NCBI GenBank assembly: GCA_902790405.1
Contig: CADARW010000051.1
Span: 1-33,754, forward strand
From: an uncultured Bacteroidia bacterium
GTDB taxonomy: Bacteria > Bacteroidota > Bacteroidia > Bacteroidales > ML635J-15
Direction: 5' to 3'
Length of the DNA stretch: 33,754 nucleotides
This document shows positions 1 through 5,567 of this stretch, piece after piece. Within the stretch, counting starts at the first letter, position 1. Each line of letters begins with the position of its first letter. A program made the translations under genes and the position numbers. Under the pieces are notes generated by a model, which saw only the letters and a program-made list of their open reading frames with translations, had not been told where the DNA came from and made no database searches.

Positions 1-2
1 GA

Positions 3-674
3 CAGAAATTCCGTGTAGGTCAGTACGAAAACGACGAGGAGACTGGTCTGTGGACCGAATGGAACGAGGATGGCGTGATGGTTCTCCGTGGCAACTACAA
101 GAACGGCATCATGGAAGGCAAGTGGGAAGCTTGGCACGACAACGGCAACAAGAAGTCGGTGGTTGAATACAGCAACGGTCTGCTTTGCGGACGAAACGAC
201 TTCTGGTTCGAGAATGGTAGACCGCAATTCGAAGAGACATACAAGATTACCGACTCGAAGAATGGCGAAGGAAAGACCTCGGTGCTGAATGGTACCTATA
301 AGAACTACAACATCCGTGGCGTTGAGATGATTAGCGGAACCTACAACATGGGCAAGCGCAACGGAAAATTCACCTACCGCAACGCCAACGGCGGTGTGAT
401 AAAGGTTGAATATTACAAAAACGACAAGCCCGATGGCAAATGGCAGGATTTTTATGATTTCGGAGGCCTGCAGACCGAAACCAACTACCGCGACGGAATG
501 AAGGAAGGTAAGTTCACCCGCTACGACCAGCGCGGAAATATAACTTTCCAGTCGAAATTCCTCGGCAACCGTCAGGTTGAAATAATTGTCGACGACAATC
601 CGAATCTGCCGCAGAACAAGCAGAAATCACAGCAGGCAAATCCGCAGAATACGAGAAGCGGAGGATACAAGTAG
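3..674 (+). CDS. MORN/YwqK-like repeat protein, 5' end missing
   Basis: The frame is open to the left edge of the window and begins mid-protein, so the start lies outside. About 223 codons are visible. The sequence is a run of roughly 20-25 residue units of the type G-x-W-x-x-W/Y-x-x-N-G-x-x-x-x-x-x-Y-x-x-G (for example around 'GKWEAWHDNGNKK', 'GKWQDFYDFGG' and 'GKFTRYDQRGN'), which is the MORN/YwqK-type beta-hairpin repeat. The last 25 residues are a Q/N-rich tail without repeats. Such proteins in Bacteroidales are often exported and of unknown function; some are called YwqK-type antitoxins from weak similarity, which I would not rely on here. A GTG at 75 and ATG at 78 could be proposed as starts, but the repeat continues upstream of both. 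The stop is directly followed by the hairpin-word repeat tract at 675. Confidence 0.8.
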   Translation, partial: QKFRVGQYENDEETGLWTEWNEDGVMVLRGNYKNGIMEGKWEAWHDNGNKKSVVEYSNGLLCGRNDFWFENGRPQFEETYKITDSKNGEGKTSVLNGTYKNYNIRGVEMISGTYNMGKRNGKFTYRNANGGVIKVEYYKNDKPDGKWQDFYDFGGLQTETNYRDGMKEGKFTRYDQRGNITFQSKFLGNRQVEIIVDDNPNLPQNKQKSQQANPQNTRSGGYK

Positions 675-775
675 TGTTTCATGGGCTGTGCCCATTTGAA
701 TGGCTTGCGCCGTTTCTGAGTTTCACGTTCAAAGTTCAAGGTTCAATGGCTTCGCCCGTTCTAAGTTTCAATGAG
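675..775 (+). repeat. Hairpin-word repeat tract A (3' of the MORN gene)
   Basis: Directly after the stop codon lie short self-complementary words: GGGCTGTGCCC (perfect 4-bp arms, 3-nt loop), GGCTTGCGCC and GGCTTCGCCC. They are joined by the phrase CACGTTCAAAGTTCAA, which recurs in shortened form behind the M14 gene near 2895. The words read in the same direction as the upstream gene. From 776 to the promoter at 871 the sequence is AT-rich and I see nothing else. Confidence 0.6.
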
Positions 776-870
776 TACTAGTGGTACTGTTGATAGTATA
801 GCTATTGAATGTGCTTATAACTTTCCTTCAAAACATTATTCAAAATAAAGATATGTATTTCAAAAATCAT

Positions 871-878
871 TATCTTTG
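871..878 (+). promoter_or_regulatory. Bacteroidota-type -7 box for the M14 peptidase gene
   Basis: TATCTTTG matches the Bacteroidota sigma-ABfr -7 consensus TAnnTTTG and is followed by GCGCC, a common start region. The -33 TTTG is not clear (only TTTC-like sequence around 857). The predicted transcript start is near 885, leaving about 115 nt of leader before the ATG at 1000. Confidence 0.5.
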
Positions 879-952
879 CGCCATAATCGGCATTTCATCA
901 TTGACAGCAGAATAAGTGCAGGAACAGCAAACGACTAAAAGGGGATACGATT

Positions 953-1003
953 ATGAAAGTAAAACTTCAAGAGGGAATAATCAAGTCATTTCTATTGGAA
1001 TGA
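953..1003 (+). CDS. Possible 16-codon leader ORF overlapping the M14 start
   Basis: ATG at 953 opens a short frame, MKVKLQEGIIKSFLLE, which ends in a TGA at 1001-1003. That TGA overlaps the ATG at 1000 as ATGA, the arrangement typical of translational coupling. A purine-rich AAAAGGGGA lies 8-9 nt upstream of 953. It is short enough to arise by chance, and I recognise no homolog. Confidence 0.25.
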   Translation: MKVKLQEGIIKSFLLE

Positions 1004-2880
1004 AGCATAGGATTCGTGATATACTCATAGTTGCATTCATAATGCTCTGCCATTTCTCTTCGATGGCAGCAGACTCAAAGAACCCAAAGCTTTTCATAAA
1101 ACGAATACACAAAATAGCAACCGGTGATACTCCGTCGCGCACACTTGCCGACAGTCTCACAAGACTACTTAAAGCAAAACAGAAAACAGGAGCCGAAATA
1201 TTGTGCGATTTTTCAAACCTGCCCCAAAGCAATTCCAAACCCGACAGCCTATATATAGGCGACTTGCTAACAATAATACCTAACCATATCGAACAAAAAG
1301 AGCGCGACAAGCTATTGTCGTACCTTGAAAATGGCATAAGCCGCAAATATGTATGCAACTACATCATCAACAGCGAAAGTTTCCATAGCCTATGCGCCAA
1401 GCACGGAATTGAAAGTGGAAATGCTGGCATCTTGGAAAATAGGGACAGAAACGCCGAACTGACAATGCTTGCACAACGTGTATTCTCGTTCACCAACAAC
1501 AGAAAGGCCTCGGCCGAAGAACTCAACCTCCTGCTCGACGACAATGCCACAGCTGCATCAGTCGCCGACAATATAGTGTGCAACAGCCCAATAATGAACA
1601 CATTAAGCAATTCTCTTTATGTAGAATGCCTTGCATCGGCGCTCGCCATAAATCTCGGAGGTCGGGAAAGAGAACACTATGTCGGCTTGCTTTCGCAGAA
1701 CTACACACGCCGTGCAATACTCCGCCTCCTCGTCAACAGTGAAGATTTCGACAGCTACTGCAAGGAACACGGAATAGAACGCGGACAACTGCACATCGGC
1801 GGCTGGAAGAACAACGAAGACGGACTGACATTCATCGACCACATTTCAGGAACGAAAGTCACAGGATACTTCTCGGCCGACGGCGAGATGTGCTACTTCG
1901 ATGAAAACGGAATACTGCGCACAAGCTGGAACAAAGTCGAATGGGTGACCGACACCATAAGCGAACTTTACTCATACGACAAGCTATGTGCCGACATTGA
2001 AAGGCTGGCGGAGCAATACCCCTCGCTTCTCACAATCGACACTTTAGGTGCAACCGCCGACGGAAGGTTTGTTTTCGACCTCGTAATCGGCAAGGACAAA
2101 TCAAGCAGACAAGTCATCGTACAGGCCACATCACACGCACGCGAATACATGTGCAGCCAACTTGCGATGTGCCAGACAGAGCATTTCCTACAAAACTTCT
2201 GGACGGGAACATTTGACGGTGCAAGCTATTCGGAACTGACCGAAGACTGCCAGCTTCATATAATCCCGATGCTCAACCCCGATGGAGTGTGCATATCTCA
2301 ATTCGGACTCGACAGCATCCGCAACCCGCATATCCGCAACAACATAATGAAGATATACTACACAGAAAACCCCAAGGCTCGCAATCGACCAGAACTGAAC
2401 ACATTCCTAAGAATGTGGAAGAGCAACGCCCTCGGAGTTGACTTGAACAGGAACTTCGATGTCAACCGTCATATCAAGACATTTTTGAAGTCGCCCCGCA
2501 GCTCAAACTACCGAGGTCCCAACGGGCATTCAGAACTCGAGACGCAGGCTTTGGTCGGACTTGTGGAATCGCTTGGAAACATAGTGACCCTGATAAGCTA
2601 TCATTCGGCTGGCGAGGAAATTTTCTGGGCATACGGACAGAAGGGCGATTTCCGCCAGCAATGCCAGAACCTTGCCGAAGGACTTAAGGACCTCACCAAC
2701 TACGAATATCATTCGGAGGAGGATTTCGGCACAGGATGCAGCAACTGGGCTACATCTAAGGGTATAAAGGCCGCCACTATCGAAATCGGCTTGGGTACAT
2801 CCCCCCTGCCTATATCCCAATTCCAGAAAATATGGAACGACAACAAGGATGTGCTGCCGTTTCTGATGAAAAGCAGATAA
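1000..2880 (+). CDS. Secreted M14-family zinc carboxypeptidase with DUF4214-like repeats
   Basis: I chose the ATG at 1000 because it gives a clean signal peptide (basic MKHRIR, hydrophobic core, cut near SSMAA); the frame is open back to a GTG at 916. The 626-residue product has a C-terminal M14 domain: zinc ligands H379 and E382 (HAREY) and H535 (YHSAGE), substrate-binding R484 (DLNRNF), and the general base E595 (TIEIGLG). These motifs predict an active metallocarboxypeptidase. Before it come two copies of a DUF4214-like unit, each ending in a segment such as 'CAKHGIESG' or 'CKEHGIERG', then a GW/YF-rich strip resembling cell-wall-binding repeats. I know DUF4214 plus wall-binding repeats plus a catalytic domain mainly from clostridial secreted enzymes, so transfer is possible. 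Substrate unknown; peptidoglycan peptides or dietary protein are both plausible. No T9SS sorting domain is visible at the C-terminus. Confidence 0.85.
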   Translation: MKHRIRDILIVAFIMLCHFSSMAADSKNPKLFIKRIHKIATGDTPSRTLADSLTRLLKAKQKTGAEILCDFSNLPQSNSKPDSLYIGDLLTIIPNHIEQKERDKLLSYLENGISRKYVCNYIINSESFHSLCAKHGIESGNAGILENRDRNAELTMLAQRVFSFTNNRKASAEELNLLLDDNATAASVADNIVCNSPIMNTLSNSLYVECLASALAINLGGREREHYVGLLSQNYTRRAILRLLVNSEDFDSYCKEHGIERGQLHIGGWKNNEDGLTFIDHISGTKVTGYFSADGEMCYFDENGILRTSWNKVEWVTDTISELYSYDKLCADIERLAEQYPSLLTIDTLGATADGRFVFDLVIGKDKSSRQVIVQATSHAREYMCSQLAMCQTEHFLQNFWTGTFDGASYSELTEDCQLHIIPMLNPDGVCISQFGLDSIRNPHIRNNIMKIYYTENPKARNRPELNTFLRMWKSNALGVDLNRNFDVNRHIKTFLKSPRSSNYRGPNGHSELETQALVGLVESLGNIVTLISYHSAGEEIFWAYGQKGDFRQQCQNLAEGLKDLTNYEYHSEEDFGTGCSNWATSKGIKAATIEIGLGTSPLPISQFQKIWNDNKDVLPFLMKSR

Positions 2881-2892
2881 GAAATGGTTGGT

Positions 2893-3084
2893 TGCACGTT
2901 CAAAAGTTCAATGGCTGCGCCGTTTGAGTGCCTGCGGCGTTTCTGGGTTTCTTGGGCTACGCCCGTTTGAATGCCTGCGGAGTTTCAATGGCTGCGCCGT
3001 TTCAATGGCTGCGCCGTTTCAGTGCCTACGGCGTTTGAAGGTTTCTGGGTTTAAAGTTCAAAGTTCAATGGCTACGCCGTTTCT
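2893..3084 (+). repeat. Hairpin-word repeat tract B, part 1 (3' of the M14 gene)
   Basis: Eight copies of a roughly 16-nt word of consensus RTGSCTNCGSCGTTT occur here, for example AATGGCTGCGCCGTTT (three times), AGTGCCTGCGGCGTTT, AGTGCCTACGGCGTTT and TGGGCTACGCCCGTTT. Every core can pair with itself around a 3-nt loop. When the left arm changes from GGC to GCC, the right arm changes from GCC to GGC, so pairing is kept. Linkers are T/G-rich (TTTCTGGGTTT) and GTTCAAAGTTCAA. The tract starts about 13 nt after the stop and ends at a strong hairpin at 3085. Confidence 0.7.
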
Positions 3085-3137
3085 AAAAAACGGAATGTCA
3101 TGCTGGACTTGTTTCAGCATCTGATTCCGTTTTTTTT
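3085..3137 (+). terminator. Long-stem intrinsic terminator
   Basis: AAAAAACGGAAT (3085-3096) pairs with ATTCCGTTTTTT (3124 onward), with an inner ATGCTG/CAGCAT stem and a run of eight T. It ends the transcript that carries the M14 gene and the repeat tract. The A-run on the left arm lets it work on the other strand too. Confidence 0.7.
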
Positions 3138-3250
3138 GTTTCTATGTTTAGCTTACGCTGAGCTAAAGGTTAACTTCGTTGAGGGCTTCGCCGTTCTATG
3201 CCTGCGGCGTTTGAGGGCTAGCGCCCGATTGAATGGCATCGACGTTTATG
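3138..3250 (+). repeat. Hairpin-word repeat tract B, part 2
   Basis: After the terminator the same type of word resumes: TTAGC/GCTAA arms near 3150-3165, AACTTCGTT, GAGGGCTTCGCCGTT, TATGCCTGCGGCGTTT, GGGCTAGCGCCC and a decayed AATGGCATCGACGTTT. The words keep the plus orientation. No gene is present between 2881 and the operator at 3292. Confidence 0.6.
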
Positions 3251-3291
3251 TGGTTCTCGATATCCACTAAAGTTTCAGTGAGCATTCAAAA

Positions 3292-3338
3292 ACAATTCAC
3301 TTTTTTAGTGAATTGTAAAAATTTATTTTCTACTTTTG
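3292..3338 (+). promoter_or_regulatory. Promoter and palindromic operator of the higA-like gene
   Basis: ACAATTCAC (3292-3300) and GTGAATTGT (3308-3316) form a perfect 9-bp inverted repeat with a 7-nt spacer. TACTTTTG at 3331-3338 matches the -7 consensus TAnnTTTG, and the expected -33 position falls on ATTGT inside the right arm. An operator over the -33 box fits autorepression by the encoded XRE-type protein, which is standard for HigA antitoxins. The assignment of this site to that protein is inference from position. Confidence 0.6.
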
Positions 3339-3360
3339 TCGCGTGAATGAGATTTAAAGT

Positions 3361-3759
3361 ATGACGATACAATTCGACAAGAAATATCTGTCTGAACTCA
3401 TTATAAATAAAAGGATTATGAGCAATATTGGTTTTTCATATATAGCAATCCATCCGGGCGAAGTGCTCAAGGAGGAACTGGAAGCTAGGAACATATCGCA
3501 AAAGGATTTTGCAAAGGCAATTTCTGTATCATACACTATGCTTAACGAAATCCTGAATGGGAAGCGGAATATTACTGCAGATTTTGCATTGCTGGTCGAG
3601 GCTGCCTTAGGTACACCTGCAGAACTCTGGCTGAATATGCAGGCTCGTTATAATCTTCAGACCTCCAAGACTAAGGAGTCGGTTCGTTTGCGGGTTGAAA
3701 GCATTAGGAATATAAGTCCTTGGGCAACAAAACAGACGACTCCTGTAACTATGGCATAA
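3361..3759 (+). CDS. higA: HigA-family XRE antitoxin, orphan, with HigB-like N-terminal remnant
   Basis: Residues from about 29 onward match the HigA family: HPGEVLKEELEARNISQKD, the helix-turn-helix, NEILNGKRNITAD, and AELWLNMQARYNL. It should bind DNA and, in intact systems, neutralise a HigB mRNA-interferase. No HigB gene is adjacent: upstream is a repeat tract and downstream is glyQS. Two starts are possible. ATG 3361 gives 132 residues; ATG 3418 gives 113, closer to the usual HigA length, and is preceded by AAAAGGATT as a ribosome site. The extra residues MTIQFDKKYLSELI resemble the very N-terminus of HigB toxins (x-x-F-D-x-x-Y-L-x-x-L), suggesting that an in-frame deletion removed the toxin and joined its first codons to higA. 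Without a toxin it may now act only as a regulator of its own promoter. Confidence 0.8.
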   Translation: MTIQFDKKYLSELIINKRIMSNIGFSYIAIHPGEVLKEELEARNISQKDFAKAISVSYTMLNEILNGKRNITADFALLVEAALGTPAELWLNMQARYNLQTSKTKESVRLRVESIRNISPWATKQTTPVTMA

Positions 3760-3789
3760 ATAAAAGAATCGTCACATAATAGAAATTTG

Positions 3790-3797
3790 TATTTTTG
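3790..3797 (+). promoter_or_regulatory. -7 box for glyQS
   Basis: TATTTTTG followed by CACC matches TAnnTTTG, 31 nt after the higA stop and about 107 nt before the glyQS start. No convincing -33 element was found. Confidence 0.4.
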
Positions 3798-3818
3798 CAC
3801 CAAATTAAATAATAGTAC

Positions 3819-3890
3819 GGCCGCGGCACGCCACGACAATGTAAAAACGCGCCATGGCACGTTTCAACTAGAAACTAGAAACTAAAAAAA
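3819..3890. repeat. GC-rich palindromic element in the glyQS leader
   Basis: The otherwise AT-rich leader contains GGCCGCGGC, GGCACGCCACG and a 16-nt near-palindrome ACGCGCCATGGCACGT (3847-3862, one mismatch), followed by the short direct repeat CTAGAAACTAGAAACT. A related piece (GCGGTGGCCACGCCGC) lies near 18517-18532 in reverse. It could be a dispersed repeat or a leader structure in the glyQS mRNA. Confidence 0.4.
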
Positions 3891-3903
3891 CAACATAAAG
3901 AAA

Positions 3904-5442
3904 ATGACACAGGAAGATTTATTCAAAAAAATCGTATCGCATTGCAAAGAATACGGATTCATATTCCAGTCGTCGGAACTGTACGACGGACTGAGCGCAG
4001 TTTACGACTACGGACAGAATGGCGTTGAACTCAAGAACAACATCAAGGAATACTGGTGGAAGGCTATGGTTCAGCTTAACGAGGAAGTTGTAGGTCTCGA
4101 CTCGGCAATTTTCATGCACCCGACAATATGGAAGGCTTCGGGACACGTGGATGCTTTCAACGACCCGCTAATCGACAACAAGGACTCGAAGAAACGCTAC
4201 CGCGCCGATGTCCTTATCGAAGACCATATCGAAAAGTTCAACGACAAGATAAACAAGGAAGTAGAAAAAGCCCGCAAGCGTTTCGGCGAGGCATTCAACG
4301 AGGAGCAGTTCCGTAGCACCAACCAGCGCGTGCTCGACTATCAGGCAAAGATGGACGCCGTGAAGGCTCGCTTCGTGAAGGCTTTGGAAGACAACGACCT
4401 TGATGGTATCCGTCAGATAATCATAGATGAAGGCATTGTCTGCCCGATTTCGGGAACCAAGAACTGGACCGAGGTTCGTCAGTTCAACCTTATGTTCGAC
4501 ACCAAGTTGGGTTCGGTTGCAGAAGGAGCAAACACAATTTATCTGCGTCCCGAAACGGCTCAGGGTATTTTCGTCAACTACCTCAATGTACAGAAGACTG
4601 GCCGCATGAAGATTCCTTTCGGTATCGCACAAATAGGTAAGGCTTTCCGTAACGAGATTGTTGCCCGTCAGTTCATTTTCCGTATGCGCGAGTTCGAGCA
4701 GATGGAAATGCAGTATTTCGTAAAGCCGGGTACCGAACTCGAGTGGTTCGAGAAATGGCGCGAAAAACGACTTAAATGGCACAAGGCTCTAGGTATGGGC
4801 GACAACAAGTACCGTTGGCACAAGCACGACAAGCTGGCTCACTACGCCAATGCAGCCTACGACATCGAGTTCGACTTCCCGTTCGGATTCAAGGAAATCG
4901 AAGGTATTCATTCGCGTACCAACTTCGACTTGTCGCAGCACCAGCAGTTCTCGGGCAAGAAAATACAGTACTTCGACAACGAAGCAAACGAATCATACAC
5001 TCCGTATGTTGTTGAAACTTCAATCGGTCTCGACCGTATGTTCCTGTCGGTTATCTCGTCGGCATACTGCGAAGAGCAGGTTGGCGACGAAACCCGCATA
5101 GTGCTTCGTATTCCTGCACCGCTGGCTCCAGTAAAGGTTGCCGTATTGCCGTTGGTTAAGAAGGACGGTTTGCCAGAGTTGGCCGAAAAGATTATGAACC
5201 GCCTGAAACTCAACCTCAACTGCCAGTACGAGGAAAAGGATTCCATCGGAAAGCGCTATCGTCGTCAGGATGCAATCGGAACACCGTTCTGTATCACCGT
5301 TGACCATCAGTCGGCAGAAGACGGCACCGTAACTCTCCGTCACCGCGACACCATGGAGCAGGAGCGCGTTTCAATCGACGACATCGAGCGCATTGTCACC
5401 GAAAAGTGCGACATCAAGAATCTGTTGAGACAATTGATGTAA
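3904..5442 (+). CDS. glyQS: Glycyl-tRNA synthetase, dimeric (alpha2) type
   Basis: This enzyme charges tRNA-Gly with glycine in the cytoplasm. The 512-residue length and layout match the single-chain class II glycyl-tRNA synthetase of Bacteroidota, archaea and eukaryotes, not the split glyQ/glyS alpha2beta2 form. Visible features in order: the N-terminal catalytic block ending near 'ESSELYDG'-type sequence; the 'CPISGTKNW' segment; motif 2 with YLRPETAQG and the tRNA/ATP-binding FRNEI; motif 3 with GLDRMFL; and a C-terminal anticodon-binding domain starting near VAVLPLVKKDGL. The frame is intact with a normal start 7 nt downstream of a purine-rich AAAGAAA. It appears monocistronic, with a terminator 15 nt after the stop. 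Confidence 0.97.
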   Translation: MTQEDLFKKIVSHCKEYGFIFQSSELYDGLSAVYDYGQNGVELKNNIKEYWWKAMVQLNEEVVGLDSAIFMHPTIWKASGHVDAFNDPLIDNKDSKKRYRADVLIEDHIEKFNDKINKEVEKARKRFGEAFNEEQFRSTNQRVLDYQAKMDAVKARFVKALEDNDLDGIRQIIIDEGIVCPISGTKNWTEVRQFNLMFDTKLGSVAEGANTIYLRPETAQGIFVNYLNVQKTGRMKIPFGIAQIGKAFRNEIVARQFIFRMREFEQMEMQYFVKPGTELEWFEKWREKRLKWHKALGMGDNKYRWHKHDKLAHYANAAYDIEFDFPFGFKEIEGIHSRTNFDLSQHQQFSGKKIQYFDNEANESYTPYVVETSIGLDRMFLSVISSAYCEEQVGDETRIVLRIPAPLAPVKVAVLPLVKKDGLPELAEKIMNRLKLNLNCQYEEKDSIGKRYRRQDAIGTPFCITVDHQSAEDGTVTLRHRDTMEQERVSIDDIERIVTEKCDIKNLLRQLM

Positions 5443-5456
5443 ACCCAATTAATAGC

Positions 5457-5490
5457 AAAAAATCCCTTTGGAGAACCAAGGGGATTTTTT
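5457..5490 (+). terminator. Intrinsic terminator of glyQS
   Basis: AAAAATCCCTTTGG pairs with CCAAGGGGATTTTT around the loop AGAA and ends in a T-run. It starts 15 nt after the glyQS stop. Confidence 0.85.
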
Positions 5491-5517
5491 TGTTGTGATA
5501 ACTAGCTTATAAACAAT

Positions 5518-5543
5518 AAAAGGCGGACAAAAATCCGCCTTTT
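5518..5543 (-). terminator. Intrinsic terminator of the C10 protease gene
   Basis: AAAAGGCGGA (5518-5527) and TCCGCCTTTT (5534-5543) form a 10-bp stem with loop CAAAAA. Read on the minus strand it lies 25 nt beyond the stop of the 5568-11299 gene and has a T-rich tail; it can also act from the plus side. Confidence 0.8.
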
Positions 5544-5567
5544 ACTTTTATTCAGTTGCCTGATTTG

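Noticed and set aside
75..674. GTG 75 / ATG 78 as the real start of the MORN gene
   Set aside because: The repeat pattern continues upstream in the same frame to the window edge.
2893..3084. CRISPR-like array
   Set aside because: The words are too short, vary in sequence and spacing, have no unique spacers of constant length, and no cas gene is in the window.
2888..3124. 78-codon open frame through hairpin tract B
   Set aside because: It is made only of repeat words translated over and over, has no ribosome site and no recognisable fold; it exists because the words lack stops in this frame.
3754..3903. HigB or other toxin gene after the antitoxin
   Set aside because: No frame of useful length; the gap holds the glyQS promoter and a GC-rich palindromic element.
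4168..4782. 204-codon minus-strand frame inside glyQS
   Set aside because: glyQS is an intact, highly conserved gene across this range.
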